Both the position numbers and the translations under genes were made by a program. Shown here piece after piece: positions 24,610 to 33,927 of a stretch of 64,000 nucleotides of DNA. This DNA is from Glaciecola sp965660625 (GTDB lineage Bacteria; Pseudomonadota; Gammaproteobacteria; Enterobacterales; Alteromonadaceae): positions 1-64,000 of the forward strand of contig CBFIAR010000011.1 in NCBI GenBank assembly GCA_965660625.1, in the 5' to 3' direction. The notes under the pieces are model-generated. The model was not told the origin of the DNA, ran no database searches, and saw only the letters and a list, made by a program, of their open reading frames with translations. The stretch's first letter is position 1; the number at the start of each line of letters is the position of its first letter.

Positions 24610-27093
24610 CTATTTTACATCGTTTTGTGTTTTGTCTTTTTCCAATTCTTCGTCAGACTTTAGCTTCGTTTTACTGTCCTGCATTAGATCGCGGCGGATA
24701 CCGGTCTTGTTGCTATCCGCTTTGTAAGCTTCTATACGTGATGGAATGATGCGACGAGGATAATGATTATTCTCAACGTCAACATCTGCTGTTTCCCAAC
24801 GAGGATCAACGGTGACTGACTTCAGCACTTTTTCTTTTTCCGTCACCACAAGCTTTGACACAGCTTTAGGACTACGACGCCAAATTTCAGCTGGAATGTA
24901 CATATTATCTTTGCTGCCATCTTCGAACTCTAGCTCGAGGATAATTGGCATGACCAAACCACCGTGGTTAGAGAAGTCTAAGACATAGTAGTTTTTGTCT
25001 TCATTAACAGCGCGTTCAAATACGCGCTTTTCCCAAGGCTCTAAATCCTTAAGGAATGAACGATATTTGTTACGCTCTTTATTCGTTACTGTGAAGCGAT
25101 CGTTTGCGTCATAAAAATCACTGATATCTTTATTGCGGTCTACCCATAGTTCTTTACCTTCCGCCTTGTTGCGCTCGTCAGTAAGAGACAATGGCTTGTC
25201 CATTTCAGCGTCACGTTGGCGAGAAAAGTCGATGTCTGGATCTTTAGTATCTAAACGTAATTTGTAAACACGATCCAAAGCAATGTCAACGTGATCGGTC
25301 GAGTAGAACCAACCGCGCCAAAACCAATCTAGATCAACACCAGACGCTTCTTCCATGGTGCGGAAAAAATCAGCAGGCGTAGGGCGCTTGTATTTCCAAC
25401 GCTGCGCATATTCTTTGAATGCAAAATCGAATAAATCACGACCAAGAATAGTCTCACGTAAAATATTAAGTGCAGCGGCTGGCTTGGTATAAGCATTTGG
25501 ACCTAAACGCAAAACGGAATCTGATTGCGTCATAATAGGTACTTGAGTGCTCGACTTCATGTAACCGGTGATATCACGTGGCTCAACACCCCAAGGAATA
25601 GTTGGATCCCACTCACGACCAGCAACACCGTCTAAGAAGCTGTTTAAACCTTCATCCATCCAGGTCCATTGACGTTCATCAGAGTTAACAATCATTGGGA
25701 AGTAAATGTGACCTACTTCATGAATAACAACCCCAATTAAAAAGCGTTTTTCAGCGAGCGAATAAGTGCGTTCGCCGTCATCCTGTAGTTCGGTGCGCGG
25801 ACCATTGAAGGTGATCATAGGATATTCCATGCCGCCCACTGGACCGTTTACCGATTGTGCAACCGGATACGGGTAGTCAAACGAGAAACGACTATACACT
25901 TCCATGGTATGAATAACAGACTCGGTGCTGTACTTCTTCCATAAATCGCCACCCTCTTTTGGGTAGAAAGACATGGCCATTACTAATGGACGCTCGTCTC
26001 CGCCTTGATGATACCCTTTTGCATCCCACATGAATTTACGTGAACTTGCCCAAGCAAAATCTCTGACGTTTTCTGCTTTAAAGCGCCACGTTTTTGATTT
26101 TGAAGTGCCTTCTTTTTCGTTTTCTAAGGCTTCGTCTGCGGTAACGATGAATACTGGACGTTCAGCCGTTTCTGCTTCTTTCAAGCGCTTGCGTTGCGTG
26201 CTCGTTAACACGTCACTTGCGTTATCTAATGCGCCGGTGGATGACACAATGTGATCGGCAGGAACGGTAATACTTACGTCATAGTTACCAAACTCTAAGG
26301 TGAACTCGCCGCGACCAATAAATTCTTTATTCGTCCAAGCTTCATAGTCGGTGTAAGCCGCTAAACGTGGAAACCACTGAGCAAGCAAAAAGATATCGTT
26401 GCCACCTTCGCGCTCATCATCAGGGAAATGCTCGTATCCAGCGCGGGCTGAAACCGCATCTTCTTCAACAATATTGAAGGCAAAATCGATGTTCAGTTTT
26501 GTACTCGCATTCGGCTTAAGAGGGGCAGTGAGGTCGACTCTCATTAAAGTACCGACAACCACATATTTAAGTGCATTGCCTTTGCCGTCAGTCACTTTTT
26601 GTAAGTCGTAGCCTAACTCAGTGTCTTCAACAAACTGTTGGCTACGCAGTGCACTTAGGCTTAATCGTGCTGGAGAGTCACCGTTGGCGCTTTGCGTTGC
26701 TGGACCCCGGTTACCAATGCCACCAAAGGTATTTGTAAGAGCAGACATGGAATCTGCGCGGTATTTGTTTTGATCTAATTGGATCCACAAATACTTTAAT
26801 GTGTCAGGAGAGTTATTTTTGTAGGTAATAACCTGAGAAGCAGATAAACGTCTTTTAGTTTCATCTAGCTTTACATCGATGACGTAATCGACTTTTTGCT
26901 GCCAATACATATGACCAGGCTCACCCGCCGCATTTCGGTACACGTTGGGCGTAGGCAATACTTCGTCAAGCTGACGGAATTTGTCTTCGAAATCGCCTTT
27001 AGTTTGCTGAATGGCAGAACTTGCGTTGCTATTTATAGAAAGAAAGCTGGTTACACATATAAGTGTAACAAGCGAGACTCGCGTTAATGACAT
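24610..27093 (-). CDS. M1 family zinc metallopeptidase, exported
   Basis: 827 aa with signal peptide (MSLTRVSLVTLICVTSFLSI). Catalytic HEVGH at ~457-461 with WMDEGLNSFLD supplying the third zinc ligand Glu about 18 residues later, and the substrate-binding GGMEYPM in place of classical GAMEN. An aminopeptidase-N-like catalytic domain (DUF3604-unrelated) followed by a C-terminal beta-rich region. Predicted to degrade peptides in the periplasm or outside. First gene of an operon with the DUF6702 protein. Confidence 0.92.
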   Translation of the reverse strand: MSLTRVSLVTLICVTSFLSINSNASSAIQQTKGDFEDKFRQLDEVLPTPNVYRNAAGEPGHMYWQQKVDYVIDVKLDETKRRLSASQVITYKNNSPDTLKYLWIQLDQNKYRADSMSALTNTFGGIGNRGPATQSANGDSPARLSLSALRSQQFVEDTELGYDLQKVTDGKGNALKYVVVGTLMRVDLTAPLKPNASTKLNIDFAFNIVEEDAVSARAGYEHFPDDEREGGNDIFLLAQWFPRLAAYTDYEAWTNKEFIGRGEFTLEFGNYDVSITVPADHIVSSTGALDNASDVLTSTQRKRLKEAETAERPVFIVTADEALENEKEGTSKSKTWRFKAENVRDFAWASSRKFMWDAKGYHQGGDERPLVMAMSFYPKEGGDLWKKYSTESVIHTMEVYSRFSFDYPYPVAQSVNGPVGGMEYPMITFNGPRTELQDDGERTYSLAEKRFLIGVVIHEVGHIYFPMIVNSDERQWTWMDEGLNSFLDGVAGREWDPTIPWGVEPRDITGYMKSSTQVPIMTQSDSVLRLGPNAYTKPAAALNILRETILGRDLFDFAFKEYAQRWKYKRPTPADFFRTMEEASGVDLDWFWRGWFYSTDHVDIALDRVYKLRLDTKDPDIDFSRQRDAEMDKPLSLTDERNKAEGKELWVDRNKDISDFYDANDRFTVTNKERNKYRSFLKDLEPWEKRVFERAVNEDKNYYVLDFSNHGGLVMPIILELEFEDGSKDNMYIPAEIWRRSPKAVSKLVVTEKEKVLKSVTVDPRWETADVDVENNHYPRRIIPSRIEAYKADSNKTGIRRDLMQDSKTKLKSDEELEKDKTQNDVK

Positions 27094-27403
27094 GTTTGTT
27101 TCCCCGTTACCGATAGGTCGATGGTTTGATAGTGCCTCTGATACAAAGTATTGATGTGCTCATTGGATAAATGATGTCACCAACAAATTTTGTGCTTGCC
27201 TATTCCGCTTGCAAAAAGCGTCTACATATTTGTCGCATTACTTTTTACGGTATTGTAACCACTTCAAATAGAAATAATAGTCGTGACATACAGTTCCTGA
27301 TAATTGGTGTGCTTTTTTTAACAGTAAAATGGCTGTTTTTGCTTGTTTATTGGTTCAATTTCAGTATTCTCGGTAAGTATAAATATTTTGTAACAAAATA
27401 CGA
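27094..27403. other. Divergent intergenic region peptidase/proB
   Basis: 310 nt, no gene. Must contain divergent promoters for the M1 peptidase and proB; no ribosome site of normal strength precedes proB. Confidence 0.4.
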
Positions 27404-28519
27404 ATGATGACCCCTTTCACATGGCAACGAGCCGTCATAAAAATCGGCAGCGCCTTAATTTCTCCGAACGGCAATGGTTGTAGTGCCGAGTATCTTTTAT
27501 CGATCGCAAAATTTATAACAGCAAGTCGGCAACAAGGTAAAGAAGTTATCGTTGTCTCTAGCGGCAGTGTAGCTGCGGGGCGGCGTTCAATAAAAACAGG
27601 GCAGCAGGCTTCGATTGCCGAAAAACAAGCCATGGCTGCTATTGGACAAACCCAAATGATGGCCAATTGGGCGCGTTTTTTTGACTTCCCCTGTGCTCAA
27701 ATCTTACTCACACTAGACGACCTGCACGACCGTCGTCGATATATTAATGTCAAAAATACGTTACGCGAACTGTTGGTTAACGATGCATTACCCATCGTAA
27801 ATGAAAATGACACAGTGGCAGTTGATGAAATTAAAGTAGGTGACAATGACAATCTGGCTGCCCACACGGCATTGGTTGCGCAGGCCGACACATTGATTAT
27901 TTGCACCGATGTTGATGGTTTGTTCGATGCTGATCCTAGAAAGAACTTGTCAGCAAAATTACTATCTAGCGTGGCGGCTGTTACGCCGGATATTACTGCG
28001 CTCGCTGGTGGTGCAGGCAGCACCGTTGGCACTGGTGGTATGATTACCAAACTGCAAGCAGCCCAGAAATGCTGTGAGAGTGGTGTACAGACACTGTTGG
28101 TGAATGGTAAAAAATCAGAAGTGTTTGATGCCTTATCGCAAGGCTTGTGTCCTGGCACTTTGTTTAGTGCCGCCCGTAGCGGACGATCAGCAAGACATCA
28201 ATGGTTGTCGCATACGATGAAGTCCAAAGGAGTGTTAACCCTCGATTCCGGGGCTTTTATAGCGATAACTGAAAAAGGAGCCTCTTTGTTAGCCGTTGGT
28301 ATAACGGAAGTAAGTGGTAACTTTAGAAGTAACGACGCGGTTGATATTATGTATCAAGGAAGCGTGATTGCTAAAGGGATTAGTCAATATTCACATACCG
28401 AGTTACAGTCAATCAAAGGGCTTAAGAGCAGCCGCATAGTGTCTGTACTTGGCTTTAGCTATGGAGAAGAAGCAATCCATCGTGACCATATGGTACTGAT
28501 CAAGACAAACACCCCTTAA
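27404..28519 (+). CDS. proB: Glutamate 5-kinase
   Basis: 371 aa. First step of proline synthesis, ATP phosphorylation of glutamate. Amino-acid-kinase motifs AVIKIGSALISP, VVSSGSVAAGRR, PIVNENDTVAVDEIKVGDND and GTGGMITKLQAA (feedback/nucleotide loop), then a C-terminal PUA domain (SKGVLTLDSGAFIAI...). Length matches E. coli ProB (367 aa). Two in-frame ATGs begin the gene and no strong ribosome site is seen. proA follows 51 nt later. Confidence 0.96.
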   Translation: MMTPFTWQRAVIKIGSALISPNGNGCSAEYLLSIAKFITASRQQGKEVIVVSSGSVAAGRRSIKTGQQASIAEKQAMAAIGQTQMMANWARFFDFPCAQILLTLDDLHDRRRYINVKNTLRELLVNDALPIVNENDTVAVDEIKVGDNDNLAAHTALVAQADTLIICTDVDGLFDADPRKNLSAKLLSSVAAVTPDITALAGGAGSTVGTGGMITKLQAAQKCCESGVQTLLVNGKKSEVFDALSQGLCPGTLFSAARSGRSARHQWLSHTMKSKGVLTLDSGAFIAITEKGASLLAVGITEVSGNFRSNDAVDIMYQGSVIAKGISQYSHTELQSIKGLKSSRIVSVLGFSYGEEAIHRDHMVLIKTNTP

Positions 28520-28570
28520 CAAAACAGCACCAAATTGCCAATTACGATAGACAATGGAAGCAAGTAATTT

Positions 28571-29821
28571 ATGACATTTGACATTCAGATGACTGCAAAA
28601 AAAGCGTCTGCTACAAAACATCAAATCGCTTCTTTAAGCAATGCGAGACGCAAGAACTTACTGACGCTCATTGGCGATAATCTCATCGCTGCAACCCCCG
28701 CTATTTTAGAAGCGAATAAACTAGATATTGAACATGCGAAGAGCACAGGGCTAAGTGCCGCAATGCTGGACAGATTGCTCCTCGATGAAAATTCGATCAA
28801 AAATATAGCTGATGCGGTCTTTCAGATTGCAGCGCAACCTGACTTCCTGGGCGCAATTAGTCACATGCAGCCACAGCCGTCGGGCATTCAAGTAGGTAAA
28901 ATGCGCATTCCACTTGGCGTCATTGCGATGATTTATGAATCGCGCCCTAATGTTACCATTGATGCAGCGGTACTGTGTTTGAAGTCGGGTAATGCGGTTA
29001 TCTTACGCGGTGGTAAAGAAGCGCAATATAGTAACCAAGCACTGGCGCAGGTGCTCAAGACATCGCTGAGTAGTTTGCAATTGAGTGAAGATATTGTCAC
29101 CGTCATCCCTATCGCGGATCGCGAGGTAATGGCCACTATGCTGACTTTAAGTGATAGTATTGACCTTGTTATTCCGCGTGGTGGCGAAGGCTTAATCAAT
29201 TACGTTACTACTAACAGCCGCATTCCAGTTATTCAGCATTTCAAAGGCGTATGTCATTTATACGTCGACAAAGCGGCGCAGTTGGATAAAGCCTTAGCTA
29301 TATTAGAGAACGGAAAAACCCAAAGGACGGGCGTCTGTAATGCGCTAGAAACCCTATTGGTGCACGAAAATATTGCCGCTGCATTTTTACCTTTAGCGGC
29401 AAAAATGTTTGAGTCCAAGTCGGTTGTCGTGCATGCTTGTGCTAAGTCAATGACATACTTTAAGCATGCGACCTTAGCCAATGAAATGGATTGGCATGCT
29501 GAATATCTTGCTTTAGAAATTGCAGTAAGAATAGTTAACGATACTGAACATGCATTTGAGCATATTCGCAAATACGCTTCTGGTCACACTGAAGTGATTG
29601 TTACCGAGGATTTTTCTCTAGCGCAGCGCTTTATGCGAGAAATTGATTCATCAGTTGTTATGGTTAATGCATCTTCCAGATTTTCGGATGGTGGTGAGTT
29701 AGGTTTAGGTGCTGAAATTGGCATTTCGACTAGCAAGCTACATGCTTATGGGCCAATGGGTGCTGAATCGTTAACAACACAAAAGTTTGTAGTCATTGGA
29801 GATGGTTCAGTAAGAGAATGA
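28571..29821 (+). CDS. proA: Glutamate-5-semialdehyde dehydrogenase (gamma-glutamyl phosphate reductase)
   Basis: 416 aa, full ProA length. NADPH-dependent reduction of glutamyl phosphate in proline synthesis. Visible: LGVIAMIYESRPNVTIDAA, GNAVILRGGKEA, IPRGGEGLINYVT, the catalytic Cys in RTGVCNALETLLVH, and SSVVMVNASSRFSDGGELGLGAEIGIS. Operon with proB. Confidence 0.97.
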   Translation: MTFDIQMTAKKASATKHQIASLSNARRKNLLTLIGDNLIAATPAILEANKLDIEHAKSTGLSAAMLDRLLLDENSIKNIADAVFQIAAQPDFLGAISHMQPQPSGIQVGKMRIPLGVIAMIYESRPNVTIDAAVLCLKSGNAVILRGGKEAQYSNQALAQVLKTSLSSLQLSEDIVTVIPIADREVMATMLTLSDSIDLVIPRGGEGLINYVTTNSRIPVIQHFKGVCHLYVDKAAQLDKALAILENGKTQRTGVCNALETLLVHENIAAAFLPLAAKMFESKSVVVHACAKSMTYFKHATLANEMDWHAEYLALEIAVRIVNDTEHAFEHIRKYASGHTEVIVTEDFSLAQRFMREIDSSVVMVNASSRFSDGGELGLGAEIGISTSKLHAYGPMGAESLTTQKFVVIGDGSVRE

Positions 29822-29921
29822 ACCCACTTTGCAAGTAAAATAATAACAATAACGGGTTTTCAGGCTCGAAGATTTAAGCTCAATTATGATCAATATTCAT
29901 AGCAAGGAAGATGAGGGACTC

Positions 29922-31205
29922 ATGACCAGTTTCAGCCGGCGCCATAAGGTGCTTGCGGCTGCGTTAGCGACGGTGTTTGTTGGTTCAGGAACCACGACAG
30001 CCAAAGCCATGACGGATGTTGATGAAAGTGAGACTCTAACAACATTTAGACAAGCATATAAAGCATACGCAAGAAGTATTAAAACAGGTAAATATTTACC
30101 TGAGGACTTGGTTCAATTAGCAAAACAAACTTACCAACTAGGCAAAGCAAAGTTCGGTCCACGTCATCAACAAACGGTTATGCTCCAGCAAAACTTAGCT
30201 AATGCATATTTAGAAGCGGGTGATTATTCCTTATCAGCTTTCCATTATGAGGCTGTTCTCAATTATCTTGAAGAAACCCAAGGTGAGGAAAGCCAAGCAT
30301 ATTATTTTGCTCTGCTTGATATTATTAATTTACTTCACACTGCGAATAAAGCAGAAAAACTAACAGCGAGAGAATTGGGTGTTGTTCGATTTGGTAACGC
30401 TCAATTGCATGCTTCAGTTTTTTCTGATGTCGTGGGCTCTGCCCCTTTGAATTTGAGGGCTGTGAGACCTCATGTTGTTTGCCCCTGCGCGCGTGCGATT
30501 GAAAAATTGTTGGCAGTGACCGAAGAGCTGGTAACTCAGATGCCTGAGAACAGTTTACTGTTTCGTGGACATACAGTGAAAACCGCAGTTTCAAACAATT
30601 GGGTGCCACACGATTATCGATTAATTAATATGGCAAGAAGTTTCAGTCTCGATGCTAAGAAAATCCAAGGTGAACACACTACAGTTTACATTGAGTCATT
30701 GACTTACTTAGGGCAAGCCTATTTTGGGAAGCAGAAAAACAAAGAGGCAATCACAGCTTTTGAGCAAGTATTGGCACTACTTAGCACTCAAAAGATCGAG
30801 ATGCATGCTATTGCCCTGCTTGCACATACTCATCTGGTATTCTTGAATGCCAGTAAAAAAGAAATTAAGAAGGCGCTTTTTCACAGCCAAGAGATCGCCA
30901 AGAATAAAGCGTGGGATACTAAACAAACCTTATTGCATAGGGTTTCTCCAACATTTCCTTCAAACAAGTTTCTGGCGCAGAATAAGTTGAGTGCGGACAC
31001 TAAAGCTGCCTCTGTCGGTTTGACAATTGATATCAGTGCAAAAGGCCAGCCTGTTAATATCCGGGTCAAAACCAGTACACATTGCGGTTTCGAAAAGCTT
31101 GCTAGTGACGCAGTCAAGCAATGGCTTTTTGTGCCAAAATTCACTAACAATGAGTTTGTGATCGCCACAGATTTCGATGTTACAATCGACTTTATTAAAA
31201 CGTAG
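29922..31205 (+). CDS. TPR-containing protein with C-terminal TonB domain
   Basis: About 427 aa from the ATG at 29922 (GAGGGA ribosome site 7 nt upstream; an earlier ATG at 29886 adds 12 residues without one). Signal peptide (KVLAAALATVFVGSGTTTAKA), then tetratricopeptide-like helices (~60-160: ALANAYLEAGDYSLSAFHYE and similar; ~240-300: YLGQAYFGKQKNKEAITAFEQVLALL) and a TonB_C domain at the end (LTIDISAKGQPVNIRV, FEKLASDAVKQWLFVP). Unlike classical TonB it lacks an N-terminal anchor with Pro-rich spacer. Exact function unknown; the stop precedes the carbonic anhydrase ATG by 25 nt. Confidence 0.75.
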   Translation: MTSFSRRHKVLAAALATVFVGSGTTTAKAMTDVDESETLTTFRQAYKAYARSIKTGKYLPEDLVQLAKQTYQLGKAKFGPRHQQTVMLQQNLANAYLEAGDYSLSAFHYEAVLNYLEETQGEESQAYYFALLDIINLLHTANKAEKLTARELGVVRFGNAQLHASVFSDVVGSAPLNLRAVRPHVVCPCARAIEKLLAVTEELVTQMPENSLLFRGHTVKTAVSNNWVPHDYRLINMARSFSLDAKKIQGEHTTVYIESLTYLGQAYFGKQKNKEAITAFEQVLALLSTQKIEMHAIALLAHTHLVFLNASKKEIKKALFHSQEIAKNKAWDTKQTLLHRVSPTFPSNKFLAQNKLSADTKAASVGLTIDISAKGQPVNIRVKTSTHCGFEKLASDAVKQWLFVPKFTNNEFVIATDFDVTIDFIKT

Positions 31206-31230
31206 TCGACGCAAATTAAAACGAGATCAC

Positions 31231-31812
31231 ATGCCAGAAATTAAGAAACTATTGGATAATAATTTACGTTGGGCTGAAGAGACCAATCGAGCTGATCCCG
31301 AGTTTTTCAACAAACTATCGAAACAACAGAAACCAGTTTATTTATGGATTGGTTGCTCCGACAGTCGAGTTCCAGCTAACCAAATTGTTGATTTATTGCC
31401 CGGCGACATTTTTGTGCATCGCAATGTGGCTAACATGGTCATTCATACCGATTTCAACTGCTTGTCGGTATTACAATACGCGATTGATGTGTTACAAGTG
31501 AAGCACGTTATTGTTTGCGGTCACTATGGCTGTGGTGGCGTTGAAGCAGCCATGAGTAACGACAGTTTGGGATTAATTGACAATTGGTTGGCGCACATCA
31601 AAGATACCGCTGATGAAAATAAAGCCTTGTTAGAACCTCTCTCTCGAGAAGACCGAGCCGCCAAACTTTGCGAACTCAATGTGATGCAGCAAGCTGAAAA
31701 TGTGCGCCGAACATCTGTTTATAAAGACGCGATGAAGCGCGAGCAAGACGTTAAAATTCACAGTTGGATCTATAGCCTTAGAAATGGCAAGATCAAAGTG
31801 CTTGATAAATGA
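31231..31812 (+). CDS. can: Beta-class carbonic anhydrase
   Basis: About 193 aa from ATG at 31231 (MPEIKKLLDNNLRWAEETN); the longer frame from 31177 overlaps the upstream gene and lacks a ribosome site. Zinc ligands and catalytic dyad visible in WIGCSDSRVPA (Cys, Asp-Arg) and VCGHYGCGGVEAA (His and Cys). Interconverts CO2 and bicarbonate in the cytoplasm. Length matches E. coli Can (220 aa) less a shorter C-terminus. Confidence 0.94.
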   Translation: MPEIKKLLDNNLRWAEETNRADPEFFNKLSKQQKPVYLWIGCSDSRVPANQIVDLLPGDIFVHRNVANMVIHTDFNCLSVLQYAIDVLQVKHVIVCGHYGCGGVEAAMSNDSLGLIDNWLAHIKDTADENKALLEPLSREDRAAKLCELNVMQQAENVRRTSVYKDAMKREQDVKIHSWIYSLRNGKIKVLDK

Positions 31813-31919
31813 TCCTTCTAAAAACTCCCCGAAACCGTTATCCATAATTGCGCAAGCGTCAGAAATGTGGAACAATCCTTGCCCATTTTTTGTGCGTCTT
31901 TGCTTAGGTTAGACATTCC

Positions 31920-33149
31920 ATGACAACAACTACGGCAAAGATCGCCGTGAAACCCTCATTACCGTTATTGGAATTTATTGCATTAATGGCGCTTTTGACT
32001 TCGCTGGTTGCATTAAGTATCGATGCAATGCTGCCTGCGCTAAATCTAATCGGGGCGGATTTAAATAGCCAAAGTGCTCAACAAACCTATCTTGTTATTT
32101 CTCTTTTTTTTGGTGGCATGGCTTTAGGTCAAATATTCTTCGGGCCTTTCTCTGATGCGCGCGGGCGCCGACTGACGATATTGGTTGGTTTGATTATATT
32201 TATTATTGGTACCTTCGTCTGCTATTTTGCACAATCTATCGAAGTGTTGCTTGTTGGCCGTTTGATTCAGGCATTTGGCGTATCTGGACCTAGGGTCGCG
32301 TCTATGGCAGTCATTCGGGACCAATATTCAGGTGATGCAATGGCCAGGGTTATGTCATTTATTACGGTGATATTCATCCTCGTACCTATGGTAGCACCAC
32401 TCGTTGGTCAAGCGGTTATGCAGCATTTCCATTGGCGTGAAATATTTACGGTGTTTTGGGTTGCAGCGCTAATTTCGGGAGCATGGTTTTTCATACGGCA
32501 ACCTGAAACCTTGATTCGGGTTAATCGTAAAAAATTCGCTTGGCATCATTTCTTCCGATCGTGTTTGTGGTTGTTAAAACAGCGAGCAGTAATGGGATAC
32601 TCGATTGCTATGGGGTTTATATTTGGCGCATTCCTAGCCTACCTCAGTGGCTCGCAAACTATCTTTCAAGAGATTTATGATACAGGTGAGTGGTTTCCAT
32701 TAGTCTTTGCTACCTTGGCTTTTTCTATTGGTTTAGCCTCTTTATTTAATGGCATTATGGTAATGAGGTGGGGCATGCACTCTCTTTGCGACCGTGCACT
32801 GTTTTTCTCTATGGTTTTTGGCATAGCCTTAACAGCGATAACACTTTACTTTGACGGCGTTCCACCTCTTTGGTTATTCGTAAGCACTATGTTTTGTGGG
32901 TTCTTTTTTATAGGCATGCTATTCGGTAACTTGAATGCCTTAGCTATGCTTCCCGTCGGGCACATAGCAGGTTTGGGTGCCGCCTTTATTGGCTCATTTA
33001 CGAGTCTAATCGCAGTGCCTATTGCTACGACAATTAATTTATTTTTGGCTAATGATTTACTACCCATTGCATTTGGATTTTTGATATTTTCAGTATTGTC
33101 ACTTTTCGCAGTGCAGTACGCGAAGAAAGCTCAAGCGGAAGACGACTAG
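31920..33149 (+). CDS. Bcr/CflA family multidrug efflux MFS transporter
   Basis: 409 aa with 12 hydrophobic segments. Motif A-like GQIFFGPFSDARGRRLTIL and motif C region VSGPRVASMAVIRDQYSG characterise the Bcr/CflA (DHA1) drug-proton antiporters. Inner membrane. Starts 107 nt after can; own promoter possible. Confidence 0.88.
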   Translation: MTTTTAKIAVKPSLPLLEFIALMALLTSLVALSIDAMLPALNLIGADLNSQSAQQTYLVISLFFGGMALGQIFFGPFSDARGRRLTILVGLIIFIIGTFVCYFAQSIEVLLVGRLIQAFGVSGPRVASMAVIRDQYSGDAMARVMSFITVIFILVPMVAPLVGQAVMQHFHWREIFTVFWVAALISGAWFFIRQPETLIRVNRKKFAWHHFFRSCLWLLKQRAVMGYSIAMGFIFGAFLAYLSGSQTIFQEIYDTGEWFPLVFATLAFSIGLASLFNGIMVMRWGMHSLCDRALFFSMVFGIALTAITLYFDGVPPLWLFVSTMFCGFFFIGMLFGNLNALAMLPVGHIAGLGAAFIGSFTSLIAVPIATTINLFLANDLLPIAFGFLIFSVLSLFAVQYAKKAQAEDD

Positions 33150-33158
33150 GTCTGGGAA

Positions 33159-33179
33159 GCTAGGCATAGGGGGCCTAGC
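33159..33179. repeat. GCTAGGC / GCCTAGC hairpin
   Basis: 7-bp perfect stem with a 7-nt loop just after the Bcr/CflA stop. No T tract follows on either strand, so a terminator role is doubtful. Confidence 0.35.
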
Positions 33180-33192
33180 AGAGAAAAAGAAA

Positions 33193-33217
33193 AGTAGCTT
33201 ATTTCGAATAAGCTACT
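33193..33217 (-). terminator. Terminator of the 112-aa gene
   Basis: AGTAGCTTATT / AATAAGCTACT, 11-bp perfect stem with a 3-nt loop, followed on the minus strand by TTTTCTTTTT. The TAA of the gene at 33199 lies inside the stem. Confidence 0.75.
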
Positions 33218-33537
33218 GTGAGATGTGAATGTCGTAAACTGGTGTCAGCTACTTCTACTGTTTTAGATACTCGTTGTCCGTTTCTAATCTTATCGTAATT
33301 CATTTGTTTCAATTCTAGCATTTGGCAAAATTTATAAAATGCCAAGGAATCTACTCGAGAAAAATTATCACCATCCTTGGTCATTTGTGTATCTATGTAA
33401 ACCGAGTCACCATTTATTGTTAGATTAGCGGTGCCCGTATAAGGGTCACCATAATTCTTAACTCGCAACGCTCTCACCATTTTCACTTCAAATATCCAAT
33501 CGCCTATTTGAGTATATCTTGATGTCATGGTTTCCAT
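33199..33537 (-). CDS. Hypothetical protein, 112 aa
   Basis: Begins METMTSRYTQIGDWIFEV, with SVYIDTQMTKDGDNFSRVDS and FCQMLELKQMNY further on. No signal peptide, no transmembrane helix, no recognised domain. It has a clear GGAAA ribosome site and its own hairpin terminator, which supports it as a real gene. Function unknown. Confidence 0.6.
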   Translation of the reverse strand: METMTSRYTQIGDWIFEVKMVRALRVKNYGDPYTGTANLTINGDSVYIDTQMTKDGDNFSRVDSLAFYKFCQMLELKQMNYDKIRNGQRVSKTVEVADTSLRHSHLTVAYSK

Positions 33538-33779
33538 TAAACATTTCCAAATGTATTGTTAGTTATAACTAGCCCTTGCATTTTATACCCAAGAAATAGT
33601 TAGGCCTAATGATATATGCTTATTCGGCGCATGCAAAAGTTTGAAAGGGCTTTTGAGCTTTAAATTGGCGGTTTATTAGCTTACTCAACAAAATGTCATC
33701 GAAAGTTTCGTTTTGTCTCTTTTTTGCTACAGGGCATTTGCGACGGTGAGTGTTTATACAGCCTGTTTTATTTAGACAT

Positions 33780-33804
33780 AAAAAGCCCGACCAAAAGGCC
33801 GGGC
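33780..33804 (-). terminator. ilvC terminator
   Basis: GCCCGGCC / GGTCGGGC on the minus strand, 4-nt loop, followed by TTTTTATG. Lies ~125 nt after the ilvC stop. Confidence 0.7.
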
Positions 33805-33927
33805 AAAAGGGGCTTGTTTAAAGCACCTAACGACAGAAAAGGTATCAAACCAGCAAAAACGTCTAGTTAGATTGAAACGTGATGCTGCCAACTTTCAAGG
33901 CTACTAGCCTGACAGCATATTTTGTAT

